From Photorhabdus noenieputensis (GTDB lineage Bacteria; Pseudomonadota; Gammaproteobacteria; Enterobacterales; Enterobacteriaceae): 43,933 nt of DNA. The translations under genes were made by a program, and so were the position numbers. The notes below the pieces were generated by a model, which searched no databases, was not told the origin of the DNA, and was given only the letters and a program-made list of their open reading frames with translations. This document shows positions 8,060-21,400 of this stretch, one piece after another. Position 1 is the first letter of the stretch; every line of letters begins with the position of its first letter. The stretch is taken from NCBI RefSeq assembly GCF_018448935.1, contig NZ_RCWC01000043.1, forward strand, positions 1-43,933. Direction: 5' to 3'.

Positions 8060-9247
8060 ATGTATGATTATATTATTGTCGGTATTGGTATTGTTGGGCT
8101 TGGTGTTGCTAATGCATTGCAGGAAGCTCAGCCGAACATCAAGATATTGATGTTGGATAAAGAGAGCACACTAGCCAACCATCAAAGCGGTCACAATAGC
8201 AATGTCGTGCATTCAGGCATTTATTATAAACCCGGCAGCTTGAAAGCCCGCCTGGCGACGCGTGGTAATAAAACCATGTTCTCTTTTTGTCGCCAGCATG
8301 GCTTGTACCATGATCGTTGTGGCAAAGTTATTGTTGCTACACAGCCAAAAGAGTTGCCGTTATTGGAAAATCTCTATCAGCGTGGATTGCAAAATGGTCT
8401 GGACGTTAGCCGCTTAAACCGTTTGCAACTTAATGAGCGCGAGCCACACGTTAATGGGTTGGAGGCGTTACTTGTACCCGATGCTGGTATTGTGAACTAT
8501 AAAGAGGTGGCTGATAAACTGGCAGAAATTATCCAGCAGCGTGGCGCTACCTTGGTTTATAGCCAAAAGGTTACTGCCATTAAAGAAAGCAGTGATAAAG
8601 TAGAAGTTGTCACGCTACAGAATAGTTATCGGGCAAAATGGTTGATTAACTGCGCCGGATTGCATAGTGATCGTATCGCTCGTTTATCAGGCTATGATAT
8701 TGGCATGAAGATTATTCCCTTCCGTGGGGAATATTATGTGTTGAATAGTGAAAAAAATTACCTGATCAACCATTTGATTTACCCAGTACCTAATCCAGAT
8801 TTTCCTTTCCTTGGTGTGCATTTTACCCGTATGTATAACGGTAAACGCGATATTGGTCCGAATGCTGTATTGGCATTTAAACGTGAAGGCTATAAAAAAA
8901 CCGATATTAACCTAAAAGATCTGAGTGAAATATTGGGCTACCGTGGTTTTTGGAAAATTGCACGTACCTATTTTAGTGAAGGAGTAGCGGAGATATACCG
9001 TTCATTATGTAAAAAACAGTTTGTTGCTAATGCCCGTTGCTTGATTCCTGAGCTTAATGCCGAGGATATTGTTCCTGGCCCCGCGGGTGTGCGTGCTCAA
9101 GCACTGACTGCCGATGGTAAGTTGGTTGATGATTTTCATATTGTCACGGGTATGCGCTCACTGCATGTTTGTAATGCGCCTTCACCAGCAGCGACCGCTT
9201 CAATTGAAATAGGTCGTGAAATTGTTCACCAATATTTGCCTGTGTGA
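8060..9247 (+). CDS. lhgO: L-2-hydroxyglutarate oxidase/dehydrogenase
   Basis: A 395-residue FAD-dependent oxidoreductase of the DAO superfamily. It begins with a Rossmann GxGxxG (IIVGIGIVGLG), and HQSGHNSNVVHSGIYYKPGS and FRGEYYVL are hallmarks of the LhgO family. LhgO oxidises L-2-hydroxyglutarate to 2-oxoglutarate at the membrane, passing electrons to quinones. In E. coli it belongs to the csiD-lhgO-gab region, but here it is alone, on the opposite strand between yhdT and accC. Its start is preceded by GGGAATAAGG. Physiological partners are not visible in the window. Confidence 0.88.
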   Translation: MYDYIIVGIGIVGLGVANALQEAQPNIKILMLDKESTLANHQSGHNSNVVHSGIYYKPGSLKARLATRGNKTMFSFCRQHGLYHDRCGKVIVATQPKELPLLENLYQRGLQNGLDVSRLNRLQLNEREPHVNGLEALLVPDAGIVNYKEVADKLAEIIQQRGATLVYSQKVTAIKESSDKVEVVTLQNSYRAKWLINCAGLHSDRIARLSGYDIGMKIIPFRGEYYVLNSEKNYLINHLIYPVPNPDFPFLGVHFTRMYNGKRDIGPNAVLAFKREGYKKTDINLKDLSEILGYRGFWKIARTYFSEGVAEIYRSLCKKQFVANARCLIPELNAEDIVPGPAGVRAQALTADGKLVDDFHIVTGMRSLHVCNAPSPAATASIEIGREIVHQYLPV

Positions 9248-9271
9248 ATACAAGATAATATAGGAATAGAT

Positions 9272-9300
9272 AAAAAGGAGCGTTTGAACGCTCCTTAAAA
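9272..9300. terminator. Bidirectional terminator between lhgO and accC
   Basis: AAGGAGCG (9275-9282) pairs perfectly with CGCTCCTT (9289-9296) around a six-base loop. On the minus strand a T-run (TTTTTA) follows, so it ends the accBC transcript. On the plus strand TTAAAA follows, a weaker end for lhgO. Confidence 0.8.
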
Positions 9301-9304
9301 CATA

Positions 9305-9340
9305 TTGATGTTATTAAACCGGTTGATGTTATTAAACCGG
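9305..9340. repeat. Tandem 18 bp duplication
   Basis: TTGATGTTATTAAACCGG occurs twice back to back (9305-9322, 9323-9340), identical, immediately downstream of the accC stop at 9343-9345 and before the shared terminator. It looks like a recent slippage duplication and lies outside coding sequence. Confidence 0.9.
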
Positions 9341-9342
9341 TT

Positions 9343-10692
9343 TTAAGTTTCCTGTAATCCCAGTTTTTTCTCCAGATAGTGGATATTAGTGCCACCATTC
9401 TGAAAGTTTTCATCATTCATTATCGCCTGTTGAAGCTCGATATTTGTCTTGATGCCGTCAATGATCAATTCTGCCAATGCGTTTTTCATACGAGCAATGG
9501 CATTGTCACGATTTTCACCGTAAGTAATCAGCTTACCAATCATTGAATCATAGTAAGGGGGGACGGTGTAGCCAGCATAAATATGCGATTCCCAACGTAC
9601 ACCAAATCCACCCGGTGAGTGGAAACGGGTAATTTTACCTGGGCTTGGCAGGAACGTGTTCGGATCTTCGGCGTTGATACGACACTCAATAGCGTGACCA
9701 CGAACAACAACATCTTTCTGCTTAATTGAAAGTGGCATACCTGCGGCAATCCGCAACTGCTCTTTAATCAGGTCAACACCGGTAATCATTTCTGTCACTG
9801 GATGTTCGACCTGAATACGGGTGTTCATCTCAATGAAATAGAATTCGCCGTTTTCATACAGGAATTCGAAAGTACCGGCACCACGATAGCCAATTTCGAT
9901 ACATGCGTTAGCACAGCGTTCGCCAATGCTGCGACGCATTTCTGGCGTAATGCCTGGTGCAGGCGCTTCTTCGACAACTTTCTGGTGACGGCGTTGCATA
10001 GAGCAATCACGTTCAGCCAGATAAATTGCTTGACCTTGACCGTCGGCCAATACTTGGATCTCAATATGACGTGGGTTCTCAAGGAATTTTTCCATATAAA
10101 CCATATCGTTATTGAAAGCAGCTTTTGCTTCCGCACGGGTCATATTGATTGATTGTTCTAGATCTTTATCACTGCGGACGACGCGCATACCGCGACCGCC
10201 ACCACCACCGGATGCTTTGATGATGACAGGATAGCCGATGCGTTTAGCAAAGGCTTTGTTTTTCTCTGTGTCATCAGACAATGGGCCATCAGAGCCAGGT
10301 ACACAAGGAACGCCCGCTTTTTTCATCGCATTGATGGCAGAAACTTTATCACCCATCAGGCGGATCGTTTCTGCTTTTGGACCGATAAAAATAAAGCCGG
10401 AACGTTCAACCTGTTCAGCAAAATCTGCATTTTCAGACAGAAAACCGTAGCCAGGGTGAATGGCTACTGCGCCAGTGATTTCTGCCGCGGAAATAATCGC
10501 CGGGATATTCAGATAGCTTTTTGCAGAAGCTGCCGGGCCTATACAAATGGTTTCGTCTGCCAGCAGGACGTGTTTTAAGTCACGATCCGCAGAGGAATGT
10601 ACCGCAACGGTTTTGATCCCCAACTCTTTACAAGCTCGCAGGATACGCAGGGCAATTTCACCACGGTTAGCAATTACAATTTTATCAAGCAT
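9343..10692 (-). CDS. accC: Biotin carboxylase subunit of acetyl-CoA carboxylase
   Basis: The 449-residue product carboxylates the biotin on AccB using ATP and bicarbonate, the first half-reaction of malonyl-CoA synthesis. The N-terminal [17 protein letters not shown], the ATP-grasp glycine-rich loop [11 protein letters not shown] (around 159-169), [14 protein letters not shown] (around 288-301) and the biotin carboxylase C-terminal domain are intact. It lies 12 bases downstream of accB and ends at a strong terminator. It is part of the aroQ-accB-accC string. Confidence 0.99.
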   Translation of the reverse strand: MLDKIVIANRGEIALRILRACKELGIKTVAVHSSADRDLKHVLLADETICIGPAASAKSYLNIPAIISAAEITGAVAIHPGYGFLSENADFAEQVERSGFIFIGPKAETIRLMGDKVSAINAMKKAGVPCVPGSDGPLSDDTEKNKAFAKRIGYPVIIKASGGGGGRGMRVVRSDKDLEQSINMTRAEAKAAFNNDMVYMEKFLENPRHIEIQVLADGQGQAIYLAERDCSMQRRHQKVVEEAPAPGITPEMRRSIGERCANACIEIGYRGAGTFEFLYENGEFYFIEMNTRIQVEHPVTEMITGVDLIKEQLRIAAGMPLSIKQKDVVVRGHAIECRINAEDPNTFLPSPGKITRFHSPGGFGVRWESHIYAGYTVPPYYDSMIGKLITYGENRDNAIARMKNALAELIIDGIKTNIELQQAIMNDENFQNGGTNIHYLEKKLGLQET

Positions 10693-10704
10693 GGGAACGC
10701 CTCG

Positions 10705-11175
10705 TTATTCGATGACGACCAACGGCTCGTCAAATTCAACGGGTTGGCCGCTTTCCACAAGAATCGCTTTAACCACACCGGCTTTGTCGGCTTCGATCTG
10801 GTTCATCATTTTCATTGCTTCAACGATGCAGAGGGTATCACCTACATTGACATGTTGGCCGATTTCAATAAACGGTTTCGCATCTGGGCTAGGCGTACGA
10901 TAGAAGGTACCCACCATTGGTGAGCGAACAACGTGACCATTGATTGCAGCCGGTTTTTCGCTGACCGTTTCTGGCAGAGCTTGAGAAGGAGCAACAGCAT
11001 TAGCCAGTGCAGGTTGTTGCGCTGTGATGGGAATATATTGTTGAGCTGCCGGAAAACTCTGGGGGGCTAATGCGCGGCTGATGCGCACTGACTCTTCCCC
11101 TTCAGAAATTTCCAGTTCAGAAATGCCAGATTCTTCAACCAGCTCGATCAGTTTTTTTATCTTACGAATATCCAT
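10705..11175 (-). CDS. accB: Biotin carboxyl carrier protein of acetyl-CoA carboxylase
   Basis: A 156-residue carrier. It has the N-terminal [18 protein letters not shown] region used for AccC contact and autoregulation in E. coli, a Pro/Ala-rich linker (about 36-75) and the biotinyl domain. The biotin-accepting lysine is Lys122 in EAMKMM. The protrusion (thumb) sequence typical of enteric AccB is present around TPSPDAKPF. The gap to aroQ is only 29 bases, and no separate strong promoter is obvious. Confidence 0.99.
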   Translation of the reverse strand: MDIRKIKKLIELVEESGISELEISEGEESVRISRALAPQSFPAAQQYIPITAQQPALANAVAPSQALPETVSEKPAAINGHVVRSPMVGTFYRTPSPDAKPFIEIGQHVNVGDTLCIVEAMKMMNQIEADKAGVVKAILVESGQPVEFDEPLVVIE

Positions 11176-11204
11176 GAGTGTGATTCCGTACTCTTCTGTT
11201 TAAT

Positions 11205-11657
11205 TTAGTTGAGTTTTGACAAGCGGTTTACCGCTGCCTGTAATGCAAAGCTATAGCCATCTACCCCTAAACCGCAGATTACACCAACGGCAAGATCTGA
11301 AAGATATGAGTGATGACGAAATGGCTCGCGCGCGTGAACATTGGAGAGGTGGATCTCAATAAATGGGATCTTCACTGTCAGCAATGCATCACGCAGTGCC
11401 ACGCTGGTATGCGTGAATGCAGCAGGGTTAATCAAGATAAAATCAGTATTACCCTGTGCAGAATGAATTCTATTTATCAGCTCAAATTCTGCGTTGGATT
11501 GCAGATGACTGAATTTAACCCCTGATTGATAGGCTTCTTCAGACAATTTGCTGACGATATCATCAAGCGTTAAGTTGCCATAAATATCAGGCTCCCGGGT
11601 TCCTAACATATTTAGGTTAGGGCCATTAAGGAGTAAAATGTGAAACTTATCTGCCAT
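11205..11657 (-). CDS. aroQ: 3-dehydroquinate dehydratase, type II
   Basis: A 150-residue small dodecameric enzyme of the shikimate pathway that dehydrates 3-dehydroquinate to 3-dehydroshikimate. The catalytic loop is [19 protein letters not shown], with the active-site Tyr around residue 25. The catalytic His is in [14 protein letters not shown], and [15 protein letters not shown] binds substrate. It lies immediately upstream of accB, probably co-transcribed. The 200 bases to its right (11658-11865) are the likely promoter region, where I see no gene. Confidence 0.98.
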   Translation of the reverse strand: MADKFHILLLNGPNLNMLGTREPDIYGNLTLDDIVSKLSEEAYQSGVKFSHLQSNAEFELINRIHSAQGNTDFILINPAAFTHTSVALRDALLTVKIPFIEIHLSNVHAREPFRHHSYLSDLAVGVICGLGVDGYSFALQAAVNRLSKLN

Positions 11658-11865
11658 TGTGCTGGTATCTCCGGCAATTTGTCAACAATGTGCCAACATA
11701 ATCCGATATTAGCGATTTGTCATCTTTTTATAACAGCCACAAGTTCATTTCGGCGATAAAGCTCGACATTATAATGATATCGTAGCATTTAGCAGCTAAA
11801 TACTGGTCTTATCAGAAAAAATGTCAAGAATAAAACCACTGTACTTTAGAGGCTAATCACAATTC

Positions 11866-12843
11866 TTAACGAACTCTTACCAATGTACGTCCTGTAACCT
11901 GATTAGCTATCAATTTATTGGCGTATTCCACGGTTTGTTCCAGCGTTATCTCCGTAGTTGCTTGCTGATAAAAAGAAGCGGGTAATAGCTTTTGCAGGCG
12001 TTGCCACACGGCGGGTCGTTTGGCTGATGGAACAGTGACAGACTCTACACCTTGTAGACATACGTTACGTAAAATAAATGGCATCACTGTTGTGGGCAGA
12101 TTTGCATCACCGGCGAGGCCACAAGCGGCAACGGTACCGTTATAGTGAGTTTGAGCCAGTATTGTTGCCAGTACATTACCGCCTACGGTGTCAATGGCTC
12201 CGGCCCAAAGTTGTTTTTCCAGTGGGCGAGGTGGTTGGTTAAGTTCATGGCGCGGCAAAACTTTTTTTGCCCCTAGAGATAACAAATATTCATGATTTTC
12301 TTGTCTACCGCTAACGGCAACAACGGAATAGCCAAGTTGTGAGAGTAGTGCTATTGCTGTACTTCCTACACCACCGCTGGCACCTGTCACAATAACATCA
12401 CCACTTTCTGGCTTAACGCCACCTTGTTCCAGGGCGATAACGCACAGCATTGCAGTAAAGCCAGCAGTACCAATGATCATTGCTTGTCTGCTATCCAAAC
12501 CGGCAGGTAAAGGTGTCAACCATTCGCCTGAAACTCTGGCTTGTTCTGCCAGTCCACCCCAATGATTTTCTCCTACCCCCCAGCCGGTTAATAATACATG
12601 TTGACCGATATGAAAACGGGGATCTTCGGTACTGTGTACAATGCCAGCGAAATCAATACCCGGTATCATTGGGAATTGGCGGATAATTTTCCCTTTACCT
12701 GTGATGGCTAATGCGTCTTTATAGTTCAGAGTTGACCAGTGAATATCGACGGTAACGTCTCCTACGGGAAGATAAGATGCATCAACTTCTTCTATGGACG
12801 CTGATAATTGGTTCTGTTGTTGTTTGAGTAGCAGGGCTTTCAT
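11866..12843 (-). CDS. acuI: Acrylyl-CoA reductase-type zinc-independent MDR oxidoreductase (YhdH/AcuI)
   Basis: A 325-residue medium-chain dehydrogenase/reductase of the quinone oxidoreductase group. The NADP-binding fold VTGASGGVGSTAIALLSQLG (around 150-170) is clear. E. coli YhdH/AcuI reduces toxic acryloyl-CoA to propanoyl-CoA with NADPH. I choose the ATG at 12843 (MKALLLKQQQ), matching the usual family start, rather than 12876. In E. coli csrD lies between this gene and mreB; here none is present. It is monocistronic, between aroQ and the mre region. Confidence 0.9.
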   Translation of the reverse strand: MKALLLKQQQNQLSASIEEVDASYLPVGDVTVDIHWSTLNYKDALAITGKGKIIRQFPMIPGIDFAGIVHSTEDPRFHIGQHVLLTGWGVGENHWGGLAEQARVSGEWLTPLPAGLDSRQAMIIGTAGFTAMLCVIALEQGGVKPESGDVIVTGASGGVGSTAIALLSQLGYSVVAVSGRQENHEYLLSLGAKKVLPRHELNQPPRPLEKQLWAGAIDTVGGNVLATILAQTHYNGTVAACGLAGDANLPTTVMPFILRNVCLQGVESVTVPSAKRPAVWQRLQKLLPASFYQQATTEITLEQTVEYANKLIANQVTGRTLVRVR

Positions 12844-14574
<1,731 letters not shown>

Positions 14575-14684
14575 GTGTTAACTTGCAAGTGAGGGGGGAA
14601 TGACGGGCAGCTCAGACCTCCTTGCGATTGCTGTCTGGGAATTCCATTGTTTATGAAACAGTACAGTTTGGAATAGCGCAGCTT

Positions 14685-15719
14685 ATGAAGCCAATTTTTA
14701 GCAGAGGGCCTTCCCTGCAATTACGACTTTTCTTTGCTGTTATTGTTGCCATTGCTTTGGTTGTGGCAGACAGCCGCCTTGATGCTCTCAGTAAAGTCCG
14801 TAATTATATGGATACGGTAGTCAGTCCATTTTATTTTCTCGCCAATGGCCCGCGTCAAGTGCTTGATGGTGTGTCAGAAACCCTTGCCTCCCGTGAACAA
14901 CTTCGATTGGAAAATCGTGCTTTACGCCAAGAATTATTGATGAAAAACAGTGACATGCTGTTATTAGGGCAACTTAAACAGGAAAATTCCCGTTTGCGTG
15001 AGCTATTGGGGTCGCCTTTACGTCAGGATGAACACATGATGGTGACGCAGGTGATCTCCGGTAGGGCTAATCCTTATAGTGATCAGGTCGTCATCGATAA
15101 GGGATCAAGAGAAGGTGTTTATGAAGGGCAACCTGTTATCAGTGATAAAGGTATTGTTGGTCAAGTTGTTGCTGTCAGTCAGTTTACTAGCCGGGTATTA
15201 CTGATTTGTGATACGACCCATGCTTTGCCAATTCAGGTTTTACGTAATGATATCAGGGCCATTGTTGCTGGCGCGGGTTGTAGTGATGATTTGCAGTTTG
15301 AGCTATTGCCAAGCAACACAGATATTCGGGTTGGAGATGTACTGGTGACTTCTGGGTTAGGAGGTCGTTTCCCGGAAGGTTATCCGGTAGCGGTGGTTTC
15401 GTCAGTTAAAGTCGATAACCAACGGGCCTATACGGTGATTCATGCCCGACCAACGGCAGAATTACAGCGTTTGCGTTATTTATTATTGTTGTGGGGGGCG
15501 GATAATAATCCATCCGAACCATTGCCTCCCTCAGAGGTTTATCGTGTAGCCAACGAACGTTTAATGCAAATGATGCCTCAGGTGTTGCCACATGCAAATG
15601 AAATGGGACCACCAGCACCATCATCTGTTTCTGATGAAACAACCAAGACAACAGAAAGAGTGAAAAATGCGGAATCGACAATAACGTCTGATAAATTTAT
15701 AAATTCGGGAAATCGTTAA
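14685..15719 (+). CDS. mreC: Rod shape-determining protein MreC
   Basis: A 344-residue bitopic protein. It has a short cytoplasmic N-terminus ([12 protein letters not shown]), one transmembrane segment around residues 14-30, a periplasmic coiled coil around 62-105 ([17 protein letters not shown]...) and a beta-domain core. It scaffolds PBP2-RodA and MreB. The C-terminal tail after about residue 300 is Pro/Ser/Thr-rich and low in complexity, the usual variable part. I choose the ATG at 14685 by family; an in-frame ATG at 14622 falls in the mreB-mreC gap. It overlaps mreD by one base (TAATG). Confidence 0.97.
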   Translation: MKPIFSRGPSLQLRLFFAVIVAIALVVADSRLDALSKVRNYMDTVVSPFYFLANGPRQVLDGVSETLASREQLRLENRALRQELLMKNSDMLLLGQLKQENSRLRELLGSPLRQDEHMMVTQVISGRANPYSDQVVIDKGSREGVYEGQPVISDKGIVGQVVAVSQFTSRVLLICDTTHALPIQVLRNDIRAIVAGAGCSDDLQFELLPSNTDIRVGDVLVTSGLGGRFPEGYPVAVVSSVKVDNQRAYTVIHARPTAELQRLRYLLLLWGADNNPSEPLPPSEVYRVANERLMQMMPQVLPHANEMGPPAPSSVSDETTKTTERVKNAESTITSDKFINSGNR

Positions 15720-16207
15720 TGAATCAATACCGGAGTCATGGGCGTTGGATCATTTGGTTATCTTTCTTGGTTGCAATGGTGCTGCAAATTATGCCGTGGC
15801 CGGAGCAAATTTATATGTATCGGCCAACCTGGTCGGCACTATTGTTGATTTATTGGGTGATGGCGTTACCTCATAGAGTCAGTGTTGGTACCGGTTTTGT
15901 ATTGGGGATCATCGTAGATTTGATTCAGGGGGCGACACTGGGTGTTAACGCTTTGGCTTACAGTCTGGTGAGTTATTTGGTGTCATTTAAGTTTCAATTA
16001 TTCCGCAATATGGCACTTTGGCAGCAGGCTTTGGTCGTCATTGCTTTATCGATACTGATGGATTTCAGTGTCTTTTGGGCAGAATTTTTGTTATCAAATG
16101 TTGCTTTTCATCCAGGAGTATTCTGGAACAGTTTGGTCAATGGTATTCTTTGGCCGTGGTTGTTCCTGTTAATGCGAAAAATCCGTCGTCAGTTTAATGT
16201 GCATTAG
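15719..16207 (+). CDS. mreD: Rod shape-determining protein MreD
   Basis: A 162-residue integral inner-membrane protein with five to six hydrophobic segments. [20 protein letters not shown], around residues 58-77, is the conserved core of the family. It partners MreC and MreB in the elongasome. Its ATG overlaps the mreC stop by one base, so the two are translationally coupled. A gap of 165 bases separates it from maf. Confidence 0.97.
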   Translation: MNQYRSHGRWIIWLSFLVAMVLQIMPWPEQIYMYRPTWSALLLIYWVMALPHRVSVGTGFVLGIIVDLIQGATLGVNALAYSLVSYLVSFKFQLFRNMALWQQALVVIALSILMDFSVFWAEFLLSNVAFHPGVFWNSLVNGILWPWLFLLMRKIRRQFNVH

Positions 16208-16372
16208 TGGTCGGATCGCCGTTTTTAATGTCCTGACAGAGCTTATTCCAGCAGGCGTTACTGATGCAGGCCATTCTTTCCAAATAACTTGAGGATATGA
16301 GTAGTGTGTATAACCTCAAAATGGTAAATGAAATAGCCTAATGAGATAGGTAGTAGTAAGGACAATATCATC

Positions 16373-16960
16373 ATGAAAACCCTTTATCTGGCTTCCGGCT
16401 CACCAAGGCGGCGTGAGCTGGTTGAATTATTGGACTTTAAATTTGAAATTCTTTCTCCTCAGGTAAAGGAGCAGTGGCAAGAGGGTGAAACCCCGCGTCA
16501 GTATGTTAGCCGGTTAGCAAAAGATAAATCTCTAGCGGGAGTTGCTATTGCCCCAGAAAATTTTCTGGTATTGGGAGCGGATACTGTTGTTGTATTGAGT
16601 GGTAAGATTCTGGAAAAGCCACGCAGTGAACAACATGCTGTTGAAATGCTCAGTGCACTTTCCGGGCAGTGTCATCAGGTGATTACCGCTATTGCTTTAT
16701 CAGATAGTCAGCGTACCTTAAGTGATATAGTCGTTACCGATGTAACCTTTCGCCAATTATCCACGCAGGAAATTTTGGATTATGTAGCAACCGGTGAGCC
16801 GATGGACAAAGCGGGTGCTTATGGTATTCAGGGAAAAGCGGGTTGCTTTGTTAAAACGTTGAATGGTAGTTATCACTCAGTTGTTGGTCTGCCATTGGTG
16901 GAAACGCACGAATTAATCACCAAGTTTTTTGCGTTAGTTGATGGGAAGGGGAACACATGA
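16373..16960 (+). CDS. yhdE: Maf-type nucleoside triphosphate pyrophosphatase (dTTP/UTP), YhdE
   Basis: A 195-residue house-cleaning enzyme. YhdE-type Maf proteins hydrolyse dTTP, UTP and related modified nucleotides to monophosphates. The N-terminal [15 protein letters not shown] is the phosphate-binding motif, LGADTVVVL carries the catalytic Asp, and [12 protein letters not shown] is conserved. It starts MKTLYLASG with AAGGACAATATC upstream. Its stop overlaps the rng start by four bases, as in other enterobacteria. Confidence 0.97.
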   Translation: MKTLYLASGSPRRRELVELLDFKFEILSPQVKEQWQEGETPRQYVSRLAKDKSLAGVAIAPENFLVLGADTVVVLSGKILEKPRSEQHAVEMLSALSGQCHQVITAIALSDSQRTLSDIVVTDVTFRQLSTQEILDYVATGEPMDKAGAYGIQGKAGCFVKTLNGSYHSVVGLPLVETHELITKFFALVDGKGNT

Positions 16961-18426
16961 CAGCAGAGTTATTAGTCAACATTACACCATCCGAAACGCG
17001 CGTTGCCTACATTGATGGTGGGATTTTGCAAGAAATCCATATTGAAAGGGAAGCCAAAAGGGGAATTGTCGGCAATATTTATAAAGGTCGTGTAAGTCGG
17101 GTATTACCGGGGATGCAGGCTGCTTTTGTTGATATTGGGCTGGAAAAAGCCGCTTTTCTTCATGCCTCAGACATTGTGCCTCATACGGAATGTATTGCTG
17201 GTGAAGAGCGAAAGAACTTTCATGTCAAAGATATTGCTGAGTTGGTTCGCCAGGGACAAGATTTAATGGTTCAGGTAGTGAAAGATCCCCTTGGCACTAA
17301 AGGCGCTCGGTTAACTACCGATATTACTTTACCTTCTCGCTATCTTGTATTTATGCCCGGTGCATCTCATGTCGGGGTTTCACAACGTATTGAAAGTGAA
17401 GAAGAGCGTAATCGGCTGAAAAATATTGTGGCTGACTATTGTGATGAACATGGTGGTTTCATTATTAGGACGGCTGCCGAGGGCGTTGGCGATGAAGAAT
17501 TAGCTCAGGATGCGGCTTTCTTGAAACGATTGTGGAGCAAGGTGATGGAGCGTAAAAAGCGCAATGTCACTAAAAATAAACTTTATGGCGAATTGGCTCT
17601 GGCCCATCGTATTTTGCGTGATTTCGCCGGAGCAGCCCTTGATCGTATTCGAGTGGACTCTCGTTTGACCTTTACTCAGTTACAGGAATTTATTCGCGAA
17701 TATATTCCTAAAATGACAGCCAGATTGGAACTGTATAACGGTAATCAGCCTATTTTCGATCTGTTTGATGTAGAAAATGAAATTCAGCGAGCACTTGATC
17801 GCAAAGTTGAATTAAAATCAGGTGGTTATTTAATTATTGACCAAACCGAAGCGATGACCACAATTGATATTAATACCGGCGCATTTGTCGGGCATCGTAA
17901 TTTGGAAGAAACTATTTTTAATACCAATATTGAGGCGACGCAAGCTATTGCCAGGCAATTAAGGCTGCGTAATCTGGGGGGGATTATTATTATCGATTTT
18001 ATCGATATGAATAGTGAAGAGCATCGTCGGCGGGTATTAGCTTCTCTTGAACACGCGCTGAGTAAAGATCGTGTTAAAACGACGATTAATGGTTTTTCCC
18101 AACTCGGATTGGTGGAAATGACTCGTAAGCGGACTCGTGAAAGTATAGAGCATATACTTTGCGGTGATTGCCCGACTTGTAAAGGAAGGGGAACCGTAAA
18201 ATCTGTTGAAACAGTCTGTTATGAGATTATGCGTGAAATTGTGCGTGTGCACCGGGCAGTTGACGCAGATCGTTTCCTTATTTATGCCTCACCCGCAGTG
18301 ACCGAAGCGCTGAAAGGGGAGGAATCTCATGCACTAGCGGAAGTAGAGATTTTTGTCGGCAAACAGGTAAAAGTTCATACAGAACAGCTCTACAGTCAGG
18401 AACAATTTGACGTAGTTATGATGTAA
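16957..18426 (+). CDS. rng: Ribonuclease G
   Basis: A 489-residue endoribonuclease of the RNase E/G family that matures the 16S rRNA 5' end and degrades some mRNAs. An S1-type RNA-binding domain lies around residues 38-128 ([20 protein letters not shown]). The catalytic aspartates are in MTTIDINTG and IIIIDFIDM. The zinc-link cysteines are in [11 protein letters not shown], near residues 406-409. It ends shortly after, lacking the RNase E scaffold, which makes it RNase G. It is coupled to maf by an ATGA overlap. Confidence 0.98.
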   Translation: MTAELLVNITPSETRVAYIDGGILQEIHIEREAKRGIVGNIYKGRVSRVLPGMQAAFVDIGLEKAAFLHASDIVPHTECIAGEERKNFHVKDIAELVRQGQDLMVQVVKDPLGTKGARLTTDITLPSRYLVFMPGASHVGVSQRIESEEERNRLKNIVADYCDEHGGFIIRTAAEGVGDEELAQDAAFLKRLWSKVMERKKRNVTKNKLYGELALAHRILRDFAGAALDRIRVDSRLTFTQLQEFIREYIPKMTARLELYNGNQPIFDLFDVENEIQRALDRKVELKSGGYLIIDQTEAMTTIDINTGAFVGHRNLEETIFNTNIEATQAIARQLRLRNLGGIIIIDFIDMNSEEHRRRVLASLEHALSKDRVKTTINGFSQLGLVEMTRKRTRESIEHILCGDCPTCKGRGTVKSVETVCYEIMREIVRVHRAVDADRFLIYASPAVTEALKGEESHALAEVEIFVGKQVKVHTEQLYSQEQFDVVMM

Positions 18427-18474
18427 CCATTTGATTTTGCTGTCATAGCAGCATTGGTAACCAAGGAGATGCGT

Positions 18475-21400
18475 GTGAGGCGACTGCCGGGAGTATTATT
18501 AGCGACAGCCGCAATAGTCATTATCATTGTGGCTTTGCTTGTCAGTGGATTACGTTTTCTACTGCCACATATTAATGATTACCGCCCACAATTATTCGCT
18601 AAAATTGAATCAATTATTGGTGTACCTATTGAGGCTGGATATATTGCGGGAGAATGGGAATCTTTCGGGCCTGTTTTTGAATTACGTGATATCAGTGTAA
18701 AAACTGCAAATGCAGATGTGAAAGCCAAAAAGATCACGGTGGCATTGGATATCTGGTTATCTTTGTTAAGAATGCGTTGGAATTTCCGCGATCTTACTTT
18801 TTATCAGTTACAAGTAGATTACTATCAACCGCTGTTTAATGATCAAAGCGGTAATATGTTTTCCCAATCGGATCTATTTTCAGATCTGTTTCTGGAGCAG
18901 TTTGATCATTTTAATCTGCAAGATAGCCATTTTACTTTCCTTACTCCCTCTGGTGAACGTGCTGATCTGCTGTTACCACAATTAACCTGGCTAAATAAAG
19001 ATAATCGTCACCGTGCTCAAGGGAAAATTAGTCTCTCTTCTATCAATAATCAGCATGGGGATATACAAGTTAAATTTGATTTGCATGATACTCATGGCGT
19101 ACTGGATAACGGTACCATTTATTTGCAGGCAGATAATGTTGATATTCACCCGTGGTTAAGTCATTGGTTGCAGGATAATACGGGGTTGAAGGATGCTGAG
19201 TTCAGTTTGTCTAGCTGGATTATGCTTAAAGATGGTCGAATTGATGGCGGCCAGCTACAACTCCGTCAGGGAGAAGCTAATTGGAAAGTTGCTAACAAAT
19301 CTCACAACCTTTCTGTCAGTGATCTGGTGTTACGGATGCGCCGCCAAGATGGTGGTTGGTTGTTTGATGCACCTGAGTTGGCAAATTTAATCACTGATGG
19401 TCAGCAATGGCCGTCAGGAAAAGTATCCGTGCTCTATCTGCCGGAAGCTAAGAGAGTTGATGGTCATGATCATTGGCGTATCCGGGCAAAAGACATTCAA
19501 CTTGAACGGCTAAGTAGCATTTTACCGACTTTTTCTTTTTTGACCCCTGATATTGTGAAGGATTGGCAACGTCGTCAGCCACAGGGATTGGTAAAGTATC
19601 TTGCCCTCGATATTACACCAAAAATGGCAGATGATTCCCGAATCAGTATGCAATGGCAGAATGTCAGTTGGCAACGCTGGCAGCAATTGCCTTCTATTGA
19701 TAACTTCTCTGGTTCTCTCAATGGCAGCTTGCGGCAAGGCAAACTGAGTTTTGCATTGAAAGATAGTGTCGTTGATTATCGAGATATGTTCTTGGCACCG
19801 TTTGAGATATCCCAAAGTCATGGCGAAATACTTTGGCGGCAAGGTGAGCAAGGTTTACAACTTTGGAGTCAAGGGCTGGATTTGCAGGCGAAATCATTGT
19901 GGGTTAATGGTGATTTTCGTTATCAACAGCCTAAAGAACAGCCTCCGGCGCTAAGTATTCTGGCGGGAGTACGGGTCTATGATGCAGGTGATGCCTGGAG
20001 GTATTTTCCTGAACCTTTGATGGGGACACCTCTGACTGACTATCTGACAGCTTCAATTATTAAAGGGCAGATAGAAAACGCGACTTTTGTTTTTCAGGGC
20101 AATCCAAAAGATTTCCCATTTGCAAAGAATAATGGGCAGTTTCAGGTTTTTGCTCCATTGCGTCATGCGACTTTCCAGTACCAACCAAACTGGCCGGCAT
20201 TGCTGGATCTCAATATTGATCTTAATTTCCAGAATAACGGTCTATGGATGCTTGCTCCGCAAACGGCACTTGGTGAAGTGAACGCGAGTAATCTTTCAGC
20301 AGTAATTCCTAATTACCGTAGCAAGAAATTATTAATCGACGCTGATCTTCTGGGAGATGGCAAAGATATTCATGAATATTTTACCCGCAGTCCGCTAGCA
20401 AATTCTGTTGGTGAAACGCTGGAGACATTGCAGATTGGTGGTCAAGTCGAGGGTAATTTGCATTTGGATATTCCACTCAATGGTGGCAATGTGGATGCCA
20501 GTGGTGAGATAACTTTAAAAAATAATCACTTGTTGATTAAGCCCCTAAACAGCGAAATGAAAAATGTGAGCGGCCGGTTTCGCTTTAATAATGGTAACTT
20601 ACAAAGCGGCAAATTATCGACCCAATGGCTTGGGCAGCCTGTTACAGTTGATTTTTCTACCGAGAGTTTACCCAAAAATTATCGAGTCAATGTTGGGCTG
20701 AATGCTCGCTGGGCTATTGAAAAATTATCTGGATTTTCACCGACGATGGCTAAAGTGCTTTCTGGCTCTGTTGATTGGGAAGGAAAAGTCGGTATTAATT
20801 TGCCGTTTCAGGGTAAGCCTCAATATGATGTGAAAATCGACGCTGATTTATCACAAGTAGATAGTCATTTATCTGCCCTGAAAGTGGATGAACTGCGTGT
20901 TCTTCATATTTTGGCTGATGGTGATATGGAGCAGTTGCGAGTAAAAGGCATTTTAGATAAACAATATGCATTTAATACTCAATGGCATTTGGCAGGGAAA
21001 AATACTCAACTGTCACGGGGAATTTTACAAAGTAACAGTAGCAACGTTCCTGACTTACCTGAAAAACCCCTGCTGGAATTGAATCTTCCGGCAATTGAGG
21101 GGGAAGAGTGGTTAGGGCTGATTACGCCTATGACTTCTGGTTCTTCATTGACTGGAATGTCAATGTTGCCACAGCATCTGCATATATCACTGCCATCACT
21201 GGATGCGGGGGGGCAACGTTGGAATCAGTTATCGTTGGATGTGGAAAAACAGTCTTGGGGAACGCAGATCACAGCTAATGGTCGGGAAATCAACGGTAAA
21301 CTTAATATCCGTAATAGTGGCCCTTGGCAAATGAACTTGGGCTATCTTTACTATAATACTTTAAAAGACAGTCCTCTGAAAAATAGCCCTCAGCAAGCTG

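Noticed and set aside
9802-10152. Plus-strand ORFs over accC (9802-10152, 10238-10450, 10547-10923)
   Set aside because: They are shadows of the accC and accB frames, with no ribosome-binding sites and no family resemblance.
18454-18474. TTG or ATG start for yhdP upstream of 18475
   Set aside because: AAGGAG at 18463-18468 is correctly spaced only for the GTG at 18475, and that start gives the usual MRRLPG N-terminus.
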